Assembly: GCA_019243445.1 (NCBI GenBank)
Contig: JAFAUH010000219.1
Location: forward strand, 1-50,369
Length of the DNA stretch: 50,369 bases
Origin: Streptomycetaceae bacterium
GTDB taxonomy: Bacteria; Actinomycetota; Actinomycetes; Streptomycetales; Streptomycetaceae
Direction: 5' to 3'
Positions 17,018-26,104 of this stretch are shown here, piece after piece. The translations under genes and the position numbers were made by a program. Within the stretch, counting starts at the first letter, position 1, and each line of letters opens with the position of its first letter. The notes beneath the pieces are model-generated. The model had not been told where the DNA came from, did not search any database, and saw only the letters and a program-made list of their open reading frames with translations.

Positions 17018-17470
17018 CTACGACAGGCCCAGCTCCTCGCGCGCCTGCAGGACGTACTCCCCCAGCTCCGACCCCTCCGGCCCGTCACACACCCAGCCGT
17101 CCGCGACGAACTGGCGGATCATCCGGCACCGCGACGCGGAACCCGTCAGGGACAGCGAGACATGCAGCACGATCGTCACCCCCGGCTCCGTGTAGGCGTC
17201 CCACCAGGCCGGTACCTCCCCGTCGCGCTCCGGGACGAGGCAGTGCTCGACGCCCCGCACCGGCAGCTGCATCGGGCCTGGCAGCGGATACGGCGACACC
17301 GACTCGCGCGCGCCGAGCCGCAGCGACGGCCCCATGATGAGGTCGCCCACCGCCGGCACCGCCAGGGCCCGGTAGCCATCGGGCCGCTCGACCCTGCCGA
17401 GGAGGCCCTTGGAGGGCTCGCCTTCGAATGCGTGCTCGTAGAACTCGATACGTATGCCCAGATCGATCAT
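17018..17470 (-). CDS. Protein of unknown function
   Basis: A 150-residue protein starting MIDLGIRIEFYEHAFEGEPS, with a beta-rich N-terminal part (GYRALAVPAVGDLIMGP) and a helical end. I see no recognisable motif. It forms a two-gene leftward unit with the zinc-finger protein at 16616-17014 and is the last clear backbone gene before the transposon. Confidence 0.6.
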   Translation of the reverse strand: MIDLGIRIEFYEHAFEGEPSKGLLGRVERPDGYRALAVPAVGDLIMGPSLRLGARESVSPYPLPGPMQLPVRGVEHCLVPERDGEVPAWWDAYTEPGVTIVLHVSLSLTGSASRCRMIRQFVADGWVCDGPEGSELGEYVLQAREELGLS

Positions 17471-17655
17471 GCGGCGATCCTGGCACAGTGCGCAGGCCCG
17501 CAAGGGCAGCTGAGCGGTTCCCCTCCTAGGCCGCCCTCGGTCGAGGAGGGCCTCGGCATCCCTGGGCCAAGGCGGCGAAGACAGTCTTCACCGATAACTT
17601 GCTGGCCCGGTCACGCCCCTTGATGCCGCGTCACCGCAGGTGGAAGACTTCCCAC

Positions 17656-17859
17656 GTGAGCACCGCCCGCCGCCCTCTTTGTACCGGTCCCCGCCCCGCC
17701 GTCGAGGAGCAGTCCCGTACGGACGGGCGCCGCACCGCCGCCGAGCGCGCGGCTGGCACTGAGGCCCCGGACAACGGTCTCCCACGGAAGACGCCGACCC
17801 CGGCGCGGCCCGACCGGCGCCCGCTCGGCACCGGCCCGAGCACCCCGGCTGACTTCTAG
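17656..17859 (+). CDS. Possible small basic protein ending at the insertion point
   Basis: From a GTG, 67 codons encode a Pro/Arg-rich sequence (MSTARRPLCTGPRPAVEEQS) that ends TTC TAG. The TTCTA is the transposon target duplication, and in the empty site the next base is also G, so the stop would be the same. No strong ribosome binding site and low complexity make it uncertain. Confidence 0.3.
   Translation: MSTARRPLCTGPRPAVEEQSRTDGRRTAAERAAGTEAPDNGLPRKTPTPARPDRRPLGTGPSTPADF
17854..17858. repeat. Target-site duplication, left copy (TTCTA)
   Basis: TTCTA directly precedes the left terminal repeat and recurs directly after the right one at 31987-31991. A 5-bp duplication is the Tn3-family standard. 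Confidence 0.92.
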
Positions 17860-17899
17860 GCCCGGTTCTCGTATAGCTGCCGCCACCCGACAAGTAACG
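17859..17899 (+). repeat. Left terminal inverted repeat (41 bp)
   Basis: The repeat begins GGCCCGGTTCTCGTATAGC and ends CAAGTAACG. It is identical over 41 bp to the reverse complement of 31946-31986. The two sequences diverge immediately inside. Confidence 0.95.
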
Positions 17900-17998
17900 C
17901 TGAGTAACCATCTGAAATCGGTTTGGACTCCTTCATTCCGCTTCTCTCGGCTGGTCGTCACGATGTGGTGATTCAACGGGCTGGTCGAAGGAGTACAG

Positions 17999-20900
17999 GT
18001 GCAGCAGGACTGGGAACCGGAAGAGCTCATCGAGGTCTGGACACTGCTCGAAGACGACACGGCAAAGCTGCGGAACAAGTCCGGGACGAACAGGCTCGGC
18101 TTCGCGATGCTGCTGAAGTTCTTCGAGGTGGAGGCCCGGTTCCCGGAGACCGCCAAGGAGGTCCCGGCTGCGGCTGTTTCCTACGTGGCTCAGCAAGTGA
18201 AAGTACCGGCGGAGCAGTGGGCGGCGTACGACTGGCAGAGCCGGACGGCTACCCGTCACCGGGCGGAGATCCGTGAGGCGTTCGGTTTCCGGGAGTCGAC
18301 CGAGGAGGACCAGGAGAAGCTGGCCGAGTGGCTGACCGCGGAGCTGTGCGGGGTGGAGATGTCCCGCGACCGGCTGGCGGAGGCGGTAGTGGCCCGGTGC
18401 CGCAACGATTACATCGAGCCGCCGGCTCCGGCGAAGGTCCGGCGGTTGGTAGGTAAGGCGGTCAAGGACTTCGAAGCACGGTTCTGCCGAAGGACCATTG
18501 ACCGGCTCTCCCACGCGACCCGTTCGCGGCTGGAGGACCTGGTGGCGGACAGTGAGCAGGGCGAGACGGCCGGGGACCGGGCGACAGCCGGCGGTGGGCG
18601 GTCGTTCTTCACCGAGCTGAAGGCGGATCCGGGGGCGCCGGGGTTGGAGAGCTTGTTCGCGGAGGTGGACAAGCTCCAGCGGGTGCGGAAGCTGGAGCTG
18701 CCCGCGGATTTGTTCGCGGATGTGTCGGAGAAGCAGGTGGATGCCTGGCGGGCGCGGGCCTCGAAGGAGTACCCGGCGAATCTGGAGCGGATGAAGCCGC
18801 CGATGCGGCTGACGCTGCTGGCGGCTCTGTGCCATGTGCGGCACACGGAGATCACCGACTCGCTGGTGGAGCTGTTCATCCAGTTGGTGTTGAAGATCAA
18901 CACCAGGGCGGAGAAGAAGGTCGACAAGGAGCTCACGGATCAGCTGAAGAAGGTGCGGGGCAAGGAGGCGATGATGCTGCGGGTCGCCGAGGCATCCTTG
19001 GCCCAGCCCTCCGGCACGGTCCGGCAGGTGATCTTCCCGGTGGTCAACGAGAAGACGCTCAAGGCGCTCGCGGCGGAGGCGGCGGCGAACGAAGCCCGGT
19101 ACAAGGCACGAGTGCGTACCGTGCTGCGCTCCGCGTACTCCGCGCACTGGCGGCGAATGCTGTCCCCGCTCTTGAGGGCGTTGACGCTCAAGTGCAACAA
19201 CACCGCGTACCGGCCGGTGATGGACGCGATCGACCTGCTGCAGCGGTACCTGGAACAACCGCTGAAGGAGGGCGCGTTCTTCGACGCGGCGGAGAAGGTC
19301 CCGCTGGAGGGGGTGGTGCCGGAGCAGTGGCGGGCGGCGGTAGTGGACGACAAGGGCCGGGTCGAGCGCATCCCGTACGAGCTGTGTGTGCTGGTGTCCT
19401 TGCGGGACGCGCTGCGGCGCCGGGAGATATGGGTGGTGGGCGCGAACCGGTGGCGCAACCCGGAGGACGATCTCCCGCAGGACTTCGAGGACAACCGGGA
19501 CGTGCACTACGACGCGATCCAAAAGCCCCAGGATCCGGCGAGGTTCATCGCCGAGTTGCAGAAGAAGCACCGCGAGGCGCTGGACCGGCTGGAGAAGGCG
19601 CTGGTCGAGGACACCACTGGTGGGGTGGCGATCGTGAAGAGGAACGGTGAGGGATGGATCAAGGTCTCGCCGCGGCCCAAGCAGGAGGAACCGGAGAACC
19701 TGGTCGCGATCAAGGCCGAGATCGAGCGCCGCTGGGGCACCATCGACCTGCTGGACATCTTGAAGTACGCCGAGTTCGACACCGACTTCACCGCCGAGTT
19801 CGCCTCGGTGGCCACCCGCGAGAACCTGCCGAGGGACGTGCTTCGCCGGCGCCTGCTTTTGGTCCTTTTCGGGCTGGGCACCAACATGGGGATCAAGCGG
19901 GTCGCGGTGACCGGCAAGCACGGCGAGACCGAAGCGACGCTCCGCCGGGTGCGGCACCTGTTCGTGAACCGGACCAACATGCGTGCCGCGCTGGTCAAAC
20001 TGGTCAACGCCACCTTCGCGGTCCGCGACGAGATGTGGTGGGGCACCGGAACCGCGTGCGCCTCCGACAGCCGCAAGTTCGGCGCGTGGTCAAGCAACTT
20101 CATGACGGAGTGGCACCAGCGCTACCGGGGCCCGGGAGTCATGATCTATTGGCACGTCGAACGAAAATCAGTCTGTATCTACAGCCAGATCAAGTCCTGT
20201 TCGGCCTCCGAGGTCGCCGCGATGATCGAAGGCGTACTGCGGCACTGTACCGACATGGAGGTCGACCGGCAGTACACCGACACGCACGGCGCCTCCATCG
20301 TCGGGTTCGCCTTCGCCCACATGCTGGACTTCCAGCTGATGCCCCGGCTGAAGAACATCGGGCGGGCCAGGCTGTACCGGCCGGCCGCGGGCGAGGACAA
20401 GAACTGGCCCACACTGGCCCCGGTACTCTCCACCCGGACGATCGACTGGGACCTGATCGCCCAGCAGTACGACCAGATCGTGAAGTACACCACCGCCCTG
20501 AGGTTGGGCACCGCCGAGGCCGAGCAGGTCCTGCGCCGCTTTACCAAGGGCGGCCCCAAGCACCCGACCTACCAGGCCATCGAGGAGCTGGGGCGCGTGG
20601 TGCGCACGGCGTTCATCTGCGACTACCTGGCCGACGAGGACATGCGCAGGGAGATCCACGAGGGCCTGCAGGTAGTGGAGAACTGGAACAGCGCGAACCA
20701 GGACCTGTTCTACGGCAAGGACGGCGACCTGACCGGGGCGGACAAGGAGAACCAGGAGGTTTCCATGCTGGCCCTCCACCTCCTGCAGAGCAGTCTCGTG
20801 CACGTCAACACGTTGCTGATGCAGCAGGTGCTGGCCGAGCCGAAGTGGGCCGATAGGCTCACCGAGGCCGACCGGCGGGCGCTATCCCCGCTGTTTTGGA

Positions 20901-21016
20901 CCCATGTAAACCCATATGGGCGGTTCGAGCTGGATATGAACAGCCGTCTGGATCTCGGGCCAGTGCTGCCGCCCGAGGAGGGAGGGCAGTCGGAATACGC
21001 CGGAAACGTGCCGTAG
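17999..21016 (+). CDS. tnpA: Tn3-family transposase (DDE, replicative)
   Basis: A 1005-residue TnpA, the normal full length for the family. The N-terminal half binds the terminal repeats. The catalytic triad is visible: Asp690 in DSRKFG, Asp761 in YTDTHG and Glu894 in [18 protein letters not shown]. The GTG start follows GAAGGAG by 6 nt. It stands 99 bp inside the left terminal repeat and has no frameshift. It should mediate cointegrate formation, later resolved by the resolvase at the other end. Confidence 0.97.
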   Translation: MQQDWEPEELIEVWTLLEDDTAKLRNKSGTNRLGFAMLLKFFEVEARFPETAKEVPAAAVSYVAQQVKVPAEQWAAYDWQSRTATRHRAEIREAFGFRESTEEDQEKLAEWLTAELCGVEMSRDRLAEAVVARCRNDYIEPPAPAKVRRLVGKAVKDFEARFCRRTIDRLSHATRSRLEDLVADSEQGETAGDRATAGGGRSFFTELKADPGAPGLESLFAEVDKLQRVRKLELPADLFADVSEKQVDAWRARASKEYPANLERMKPPMRLTLLAALCHVRHTEITDSLVELFIQLVLKINTRAEKKVDKELTDQLKKVRGKEAMMLRVAEASLAQPSGTVRQVIFPVVNEKTLKALAAEAAANEARYKARVRTVLRSAYSAHWRRMLSPLLRALTLKCNNTAYRPVMDAIDLLQRYLEQPLKEGAFFDAAEKVPLEGVVPEQWRAAVVDDKGRVERIPYELCVLVSLRDALRRREIWVVGANRWRNPEDDLPQDFEDNRDVHYDAIQKPQDPARFIAELQKKHREALDRLEKALVEDTTGGVAIVKRNGEGWIKVSPRPKQEEPENLVAIKAEIERRWGTIDLLDILKYAEFDTDFTAEFASVATRENLPRDVLRRRLLLVLFGLGTNMGIKRVAVTGKHGETEATLRRVRHLFVNRTNMRAALVKLVNATFAVRDEMWWGTGTACASDSRKFGAWSSNFMTEWHQRYRGPGVMIYWHVERKSVCIYSQIKSCSASEVAAMIEGVLRHCTDMEVDRQYTDTHGASIVGFAFAHMLDFQLMPRLKNIGRARLYRPAAGEDKNWPTLAPVLSTRTIDWDLIAQQYDQIVKYTTALRLGTAEAEQVLRRFTKGGPKHPTYQAIEELGRVVRTAFICDYLADEDMRREIHEGLQVVENWNSANQDLFYGKDGDLTGADKENQEVSMLALHLLQSSLVHVNTLLMQQVLAEPKWADRLTEADRRALSPLFWTHVNPYGRFELDMNSRLDLGPVLPPEEGGQSEYAGNVP

Positions 21017-21535
21017 TAGGCCGCTGTGATCATCCCCGACGGCGGGCGGCGGGGTCGCGTGAGGCGACGTGCCGGGCGACCGGGTCGACGCCGGGGCGAT
21101 GGACGAGGCGGAGCTGACCGAGCCCCCAGGTGAACGACCTGCTCGACGACGAGCGGGACGCTGGGGGACGTGGACGACGAGTACAACTGGGTCCGGTGAG
21201 CCACTCACTTCAGACGACCGAAAAACAGATCAGCATATGATCCCGATATCAGGCATGTCGATTTCCACAAAGGACAGGGTTGCTTTTCCCTCAAAATTTG
21301 ATGGGCGCATCTCCGCAGCTCACAGCGCCCTGGCGCCAGTCACCTCGGCTGAATCCCTACGGTCCGAGCCGCGCTTGACCCGCACTTACCTGCATCGGAG
21401 GATATACGCCGTCGGTCGAATCCTGATCTGCTAAGGCCCTGAAATATGGCTGATTTGGAAGGTAGTCATGTCCCGGTCATATGTGTTCGGATCTATCAGG
21501 AAAGCTGCTTTCGGCAGCAAGACCAAGGAGGAAGC
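21017..21535 (+). promoter_or_regulatory. Leader region of the RiPP-like cluster
   Basis: This 519-bp stretch between tnpA and the precursor gene shows no convincing gene and is richer in A and T after 21200. TTGACC at 21375-21380 could be a -35 box, but the -10 is poor (GAGGAT at 21398-21403). A small hairpin, GCTGC-TTTCG-GCAGC (21504-21518), lies in the expected 5' untranslated region just before the precursor ribosome binding site. The cluster promoter most likely lies here. Confidence 0.4.
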
Positions 21536-21712
21536 ATGGCACTTCGTGATGTTCTCCAGGCCCTGAACGAGACCGACCTCGTCGCGGCCCCGACCGAGTC
21601 GCGGCTGGTCGGTGAGGGTGCCGTTGCCCCGGCGCGAGCGGCCACCCTGCACGCCAGCAACGAGGCGTTCGACGCCCCGCTCATGGTGGTCAGCCAAATC
21701 AACGAGGCCTGA
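21536..21712 (+). CDS. Putative RiPP precursor peptide (58 residues)
   Basis: The ATG at 21536 follows AAGGAGG by 5 nt, the best ribosome binding site in the cluster. The in-frame upstream ATG at 21446 has none. The peptide starts MALRDVLQALNETDLVAAP, which could be a helical leader, and ends FDAPLMVVSQINEA. It has no Cys, few Ser/Thr, and three Ala-Pro steps (residues 18-19, 31-32, 47-48). It lies first in the cluster and is separated from the enzyme genes by a hairpin, as RiPP precursors often are. A hydrophobic core after Pro48 is a guess based on the neighbouring prolyl-oligopeptidase-type gene. I recognise no known family. Confidence 0.75.
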   Translation: MALRDVLQALNETDLVAAPTESRLVGEGAVAPARAATLHASNEAFDAPLMVVSQINEA

Positions 21713-21733
21713 CGCGCCCCTGTGAAATCCGGG

Positions 21734-21765
21734 TGCCCGGAAGCAGCAGCCGCCGCTTCCGGGCA
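21734..21765 (+). terminator. Hairpin between precursor and enzyme genes
   Basis: A perfect 11-bp stem (21734-21744 with 21755-21765) and 10-nt loop begin 22 bp after the precursor stop. There is no U-run. It may act as a partial terminator or mRNA stabiliser, so that precursor is made in excess over enzymes. Confidence 0.65.
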
Positions 21766-21793
21766 TCGCTGATCGAAAGGTTGGCACCATCAC

Positions 21794-22657
21794 ATGACCG
21801 CAGTTGCCTCCTTGATGGCGACCCTCCGCAATGAACTCCTGGGCGAATCCTGGGGCGTTTCGCATCGTGTCCTCAAGGGAGCCGTCGACGTCTCAAGACT
21901 GCTCACCTCTGCGGACATCGAGGGCTGGCTGGACGCCAGCCTGCTGAAGTGGCCGTACTTCACCTTGCTCAAGCACGGCGAGCAGCCCCCGCTTGCCTCG
22001 TACACATCGGTTCGCGACGTCATCGGACAAAAGCACGGAGGCTTTCCGGACCCCGCCGCGATCCGCCGCTATATGGGGCAGGGCGCATCACTCAAGCTCA
22101 ACCAGCTTTCCGACTGGCACCGCCCGACCCGCGCGCTGGCCCGGGAACTGGAGGAATTCTTGCCGGTCTCGGTCGTCTCCTACGTCTTCTGGACCCCCGC
22201 CGAGCAGCGGGGCATGCTTCCGCACCGGGACGCGGCACATGTGGTCGCGATCCAGCTGGAGGGCCGGAAGGAGTGGCACCTGTACGCCGAGCCCGCCCAG
22301 ATCGGCGCTGATGCGGGGCTCGATGTGAACAGTTCCCGGCCGACCCACGTCTTCACGATGGAGCCGGGGGACGTGCTTTACCTCCCCCACGGATGGCCGC
22401 ACGACGCCATCGCGAAGGATGGCGCCTCCCTTCACTTGACTTTCACGCTCACCGAACCGACCCCCGAGGACTTGGTGGAGGCACTGCTGCAGCGCTTCTT
22501 TGAGGAGGAGCACGAGCTGATGCACCGTTTCCACGTCCGCCCGCTGGAGGCTCGTACACACGAGGTCCGCGCGGCTCTCCTGGAGCAGGCGAAGAGCCTG
22601 GAAGGTGCCCGCTGGACACGGACGGCCCTGGAGATGAAGCGGGAGGCGATCGGCTGA
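21794..22657 (+). CDS. JmjC/cupin-type Fe(II)/2-oxoglutarate oxygenase, copy 1
   Basis: A 287-residue protein of the JmjC-like hydroxylase superfamily (relatives of YcfD, MINA53 and FIH-type enzymes). The iron triad is visible as H144-x-D146 in LPHRDAAH and H203 in DVLYLPHGWPH. GRKEWHLY supplies the conserved Lys and Trp of the family core. About 45 residues precede the folded region and a helical C-terminus (about 225-287) may mediate dimerisation. In this context the likely substrate is the precursor peptide, with hydroxylation or further oxidation of a side chain. It is paralogous to the next gene, whose start overlaps its stop by 1 nt. Confidence 0.88.
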   Translation: MTAVASLMATLRNELLGESWGVSHRVLKGAVDVSRLLTSADIEGWLDASLLKWPYFTLLKHGEQPPLASYTSVRDVIGQKHGGFPDPAAIRRYMGQGASLKLNQLSDWHRPTRALARELEEFLPVSVVSYVFWTPAEQRGMLPHRDAAHVVAIQLEGRKEWHLYAEPAQIGADAGLDVNSSRPTHVFTMEPGDVLYLPHGWPHDAIAKDGASLHLTFTLTEPTPEDLVEALLQRFFEEEHELMHRFHVRPLEARTHEVRAALLEQAKSLEGARWTRTALEMKREAIG

Positions 22658-23571
22658 TGAAGAGCACCGGAACCTCGACGCTCGCACCACGCACGACGGT
22701 GCCTGCCTTGCTGGATCACTTGGTGGGAGACCCTGCCGCGTTCTTCCGCGACCACTGGGCGAACCAGCCGGTGGTGATGCGAGCGAACACGGACCTGACC
22801 GCCTTGATCTCCGAGCATGAGATGTGGGACGAGGTCGACTGCGGCCTGCTCGTCCGCCCCTACTTCACAGTGTTCAACGAGGGCGTCCGCACCGCGATCA
22901 GCGACATGTCCCGCAAACGCCGGGTGGTCGGCCACGAACTGCCCGGCTATATCAACCCCGAGCAGATCCACCGGGACTTCGAAGCCGGCGGCACCTTCAA
23001 GTTCAGCCAGGCGGAGCACTGGCACCCGCGCATCAGGGCACTGGTAAAGGGCATGCAACAGCACTTCCGAGGCGGCCTGGAAGCGTTCGTCTTCCTCAGC
23101 CCACCCGGCAAGACAGCGATGCAGGCCCACACCGACGGAGCACACGTTTTCGTACTGCAGGTGGCGGGCGTCAAGGACTGGGTGGTCGGCCGCATCGACG
23201 GAAACTCGCACAGTGACTCCACTCTCCACGAGGGCGAGATCCCGGAGCACCTGCGGATGGAGGTGACGCTGCGGCCCGGCGACGTGCTCTACATGCCTCA
23301 CGGATGCCCGCATTACGCCACGGCGCGCGAGGGCAACTCCATCCACATCGCCATCACCGTCGAGGAGCCGAGCGCGGAGGACCTCGCCAAAGTCCTCCTT
23401 GCCGGCTTCATGGCCGATCCCCGCTTCAGGGCGCTGGAGGACTCACACCACCGGCAGTCGCTGGACAAGCGGATCGAACTGCTGCGGGAGGCCCTGCTCG
23501 CCTACCTCGCCGAGGCGGATGAGGCGGCCATCCTCTCCTCCGCGGTCACCCTCCGCAAGGAGCATCGTTGA
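22657..23571 (+). CDS. JmjC/cupin-type Fe(II)/2-oxoglutarate oxygenase, copy 2
   Basis: A 304-residue paralogue of the preceding protein, aligned over nearly its full length (compare VRPYFTVFNEG with KWPYFTLLKHG). The triad is H158-x-D160 in MQAHTDGAH and H219 in DVLYMPHGCPH, with GVKDWVVG in the core. Both copies keep all metal ligands, so both are probably active, perhaps on different residues or as a heterodimer. Its stop overlaps the YcaO start by 4 bp, tying it to the same polycistron. Confidence 0.88.
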   Translation: MKSTGTSTLAPRTTVPALLDHLVGDPAAFFRDHWANQPVVMRANTDLTALISEHEMWDEVDCGLLVRPYFTVFNEGVRTAISDMSRKRRVVGHELPGYINPEQIHRDFEAGGTFKFSQAEHWHPRIRALVKGMQQHFRGGLEAFVFLSPPGKTAMQAHTDGAHVFVLQVAGVKDWVVGRIDGNSHSDSTLHEGEIPEHLRMEVTLRPGDVLYMPHGCPHYATAREGNSIHIAITVEEPSAEDLAKVLLAGFMADPRFRALEDSHHRQSLDKRIELLREALLAYLAEADEAAILSSAVTLRKEHR

Positions 23572-24770
23572 GCCAGCTGCCGACATTCCTCCGCCGGGCA
23601 CCTTGGATGACTGGCGGAGGGCCCGCAGCCGTCACCGAGGGCACCTTGCGCAGTGCGGATCTCGAGAGCACCTGGGACCGCCTGGCGACGCTACTGCGTG
23701 GCCGGGGCATCACGCGGGTGGCCGATCTCACGGAGCTCGATACGCTGGGGATACCGGTGTGGACGGCGATTCGCCCCGCCGCCGCCACATTGGTGGCCAG
23801 CGCCGGCAAGGGGATCAACCACGCCGCCGCGCGCATCTCAGCAGTGATGGAGTCGTTGGAGGTCGCCGCCGCCGAGGAAGTGCGCCCGGTGGCGGTGGCC
23901 CGCGGTAGTGCCTTGGAGATTGGCCCGGGCTACGCCGTCGGCGACCTCTCCCGGCACCCTGTCTCCCTGGCCGACAACCGCACTGAACTGGACTGGACGC
24001 TGGGCTGGGACTTGGTCTCCGGTACCGCTGCCCTGGTGCCCGTGGCAGCGGTCGGACTGCGCGGCTGGGCGGCCGAGGAGTGGCAGCCCAGTACTTTCGT
24101 CACCACCACCAACGGCCTGGCAGGCGGCAACGATCACGTCGAGGCTGCACTGCACGGGCTGCTGGAACTGGTGGAGCGCGACGCCCTCGCCCGGCTTCGT
24201 GACGGCGGCGCCGTCCGGGTCGACCCCCGCAGTCTGGGGGACCGGCTGGGCGGGGTGATGGAGCAGATCCGTGCGGCGGGCAGCAACGCCATGCTGGAGC
24301 GCATTCCTTCAGTGCCTGGGACCTGGGCGTACACCTGCTGGCTCACCCAACCGGAGATGTGGCAGGTCTTCGCCGGGTCAGGCTGCCACATCGATCCCCG
24401 GATCGCCGCCGAACGGGCGCTGCTGGAAGCAGTCCAAAGCCGTGGCTCCACCATCAGCGGCGGACGCGACGACATCCCCGAGTGGACTTTCCGCATGCAG
24501 GGTGCCACCGCCTCCCCCCGAGGCGGTGGCACCGCTCCGGTCCGCTGCGAGCCGCTGCCCGCTCCGAGCGTCCCACTGGGGCCTTTGGGCGACGTCCTGA
24601 CGAACCTGGTCACCGCTGTGCACCAGCGCACCCGACGCCCGGTCGTCGTCGTGGACCTCACCCCGCGGACGGAGCCCTGGCCCGCCGTGGTCCAGGTGTT
24701 CGCGCCCGGGCTCGGGCTGACCCTGGAGCACCCGCGCCCGCAGGAACTATCCAGCAGGAGTTTCGTGTGA
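23568..24770 (+). CDS. YcaO-domain peptide-modifying enzyme
   Basis: A 400-residue YcaO protein, which uses ATP to activate peptide backbone amides. Family motifs are present: SAGKG (78-82) with ESLE (95-98), TNGLAGGNDHVEAALHGLLELVERDA (in about 181-206), and GSGCHIDPRIAAERALLEAVQSR (in about 270-292). The C-terminus (RSFV) lacks the Pro-rich end typical of azoline-forming YcaOs. No E1-like or dehydrogenase gene is present and a TfuA gene overlaps it by 4 bp. That pairing is known for thioamide formation (thioviridamide-like peptides, thiovarsolins, McrA thioglycine). It starts at TTG, with AAGGAG 5 nt upstream. Confidence 0.93.
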   Translation: MSQLPTFLRRAPWMTGGGPAAVTEGTLRSADLESTWDRLATLLRGRGITRVADLTELDTLGIPVWTAIRPAAATLVASAGKGINHAAARISAVMESLEVAAAEEVRPVAVARGSALEIGPGYAVGDLSRHPVSLADNRTELDWTLGWDLVSGTAALVPVAAVGLRGWAAEEWQPSTFVTTTNGLAGGNDHVEAALHGLLELVERDALARLRDGGAVRVDPRSLGDRLGGVMEQIRAAGSNAMLERIPSVPGTWAYTCWLTQPEMWQVFAGSGCHIDPRIAAERALLEAVQSRGSTISGGRDDIPEWTFRMQGATASPRGGGTAPVRCEPLPAPSVPLGPLGDVLTNLVTAVHQRTRRPVVVVDLTPRTEPWPAVVQVFAPGLGLTLEHPRPQELSSRSFV

Positions 24771-26104
24771 CACCCCGCCGCCTGGTCTTCGTGGGACCGA
24801 CGTTGCCGCTCTCGGTGCGTCCCGACCTGGGATTCGAGTATCTGCCGCCGATCCGGCACGGTGACCTCTTCGCCCAGGCTCTGCGGCCGGGCGACCAGGT
24901 CCTGATCGTGGACGGCGTGTACCAGCATTTCGCGCCGATCCGGCACAAGGAGATCCTGGCCCAACTGGCCCGCGGCGTGCAGGTCGCCGGAGCTGCGAGC
25001 CTGGGCGCGCTGCGGGCGGCGGAACTGGCCGACTTCGGCATGCGGGGACTGGGCCGCGTCTACCAGTCGGCACGGGCCGGCCGGCTGGTAGCAGACGCGG
25101 ATGTGGCGGTGCTCCACGGCGACGACGAAAGCGGCGCGCACCGCCTGACAGTCGCCATGGTGTCCTTCCGCCAAGCGGTGACCGAACTCTCGGAGGATGG
25201 GCAGCTGACTCCGCCACAGGCCCAAGAGCTGGAGGCCATCGCCACCCGGCTGCACTTCTCCGAGCGGTCGGAGCGGGCCCTACAGCACGCAGCCGCCGCT
25301 GGCGGGTACCAGAACGCGATGCGGGGGGTACTCGACTGCTTGGACCGGCGTGGCGACATCAAAACCCGTGACGCGCTGGGAGCCCTCCACACTTTGGCCG
25401 CCCCGGCTCCGGCGCAGGCGGCCCTGGAGACCGGCAGCTGCGCACCCGATGAGATCGCGGCTTGCGGCGAACTGGCCCACGGTAGGGGCATCGAGCGGGT
25501 GTGGCAGAGCGTGTACGGGCGCGAGTGGGAGTTCGAGCACCGGCCACTGCGCCCTGGGTCTCCGGTGAGAGCACGGCTCGCGCTCGCCTGCCTGCAGCTG
25601 TTCGCCTCCGACTTCCCGCTGCGGCACCGCGCCTACGCATACAGGCTGGCCTCGGCCGCGACCGGTTGCGACGGCTCCGCTGCTGCGGTGCTCACCGCAG
25701 CAGGCTTCACCACCGGGGGACGAACTGTCACCGAGTTGAGCGGGCCCACAGCGGCTACGGCGGACTGGACACCCCAGGAGCGGTTGTTGACGCGCACCTT
25801 CCGGCTACGGCCCGGCCGCCTGGCGTATCTGGACGTGCCGACCGAGGCCCTGGCGGGATCGCCCCTGGCTGACGTGGAGCAGTGGTGCACCAAACTGATG
25901 CGGCCCGCTGGAGCGCCTCCGGCAGCGGCCGCCGAGTGCCATGCCCTGCTGCGTGAACTGTGGCGGGCCGAGTCGGCGGACGAGTACCGGCTGTGTGTGC
26001 TGGAGCGGGGCTTTCGCGACGCGGACGAGGCCGCCCGCCTGGCCAGAGCTTTCGACTTGGCCCTGGTGAACCAGCTGGCCCGGCACACGGAGACCGTCCG
26101 GTGA
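24767..26104 (+). CDS. TfuA-like protein, partner of YcaO
   Basis: A 445-residue protein starting at GTG within the end of the YcaO gene. The TfuA signature is clear: FVGPTL (8-13), YLPPIRHGDL (25-34), DGVYQHFAPIRHKEIL (49-64), VAGAASLGALRAAEL (about 73-87), DFGMRGLGRVYQ. TfuA proteins act with YcaO in thioamidation, probably delivering sulfur. The C-terminal 250 residues extend beyond the core and are helical. The downstream peptidase overlaps by 4 bp. Confidence 0.93.
   Translation: MTPRRLVFVGPTLPLSVRPDLGFEYLPPIRHGDLFAQALRPGDQVLIVDGVYQHFAPIRHKEILAQLARGVQVAGAASLGALRAAELADFGMRGLGRVYQSARAGRLVADADVAVLHGDDESGAHRLTVAMVSFRQAVTELSEDGQLTPPQAQELEAIATRLHFSERSERALQHAAAAGGYQNAMRGVLDCLDRRGDIKTRDALGALHTLAAPAPAQAALETGSCAPDEIAACGELAHGRGIERVWQSVYGREWEFEHRPLRPGSPVRARLALACLQLFASDFPLRHRAYAYRLASAATGCDGSAAAVLTAAGFTTGGRTVTELSGPTAATADWTPQERLLTRTFRLRPGRLAYLDVPTEALAGSPLADVEQWCTKLMRPAGAPPAAAAECHALLRELWRAESADEYRLCVLERGFRDADEAARLARAFDLALVNQLARHTETVR

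Noticed and set aside
17933-19957. 674-codon frame on the minus strand over tnpA
   Set aside because: It is a high-GC shadow of tnpA with His/Arg/Pro-rich composition and no motif.
21446-21535. Longer precursor starting at an in-frame ATG at 21446
   Set aside because: It has no ribosome binding site, includes the 5' hairpin, and gives an N-terminus unlike a leader. The ATG at 21536 has AAGGAGG at ideal spacing.
21536-21712. Lanthipeptide, thiopeptide or azole peptide precursor
   Set aside because: There is no Cys, and no LanB/LanM, cyclodehydratase partner or azoline dehydrogenase in the cluster.
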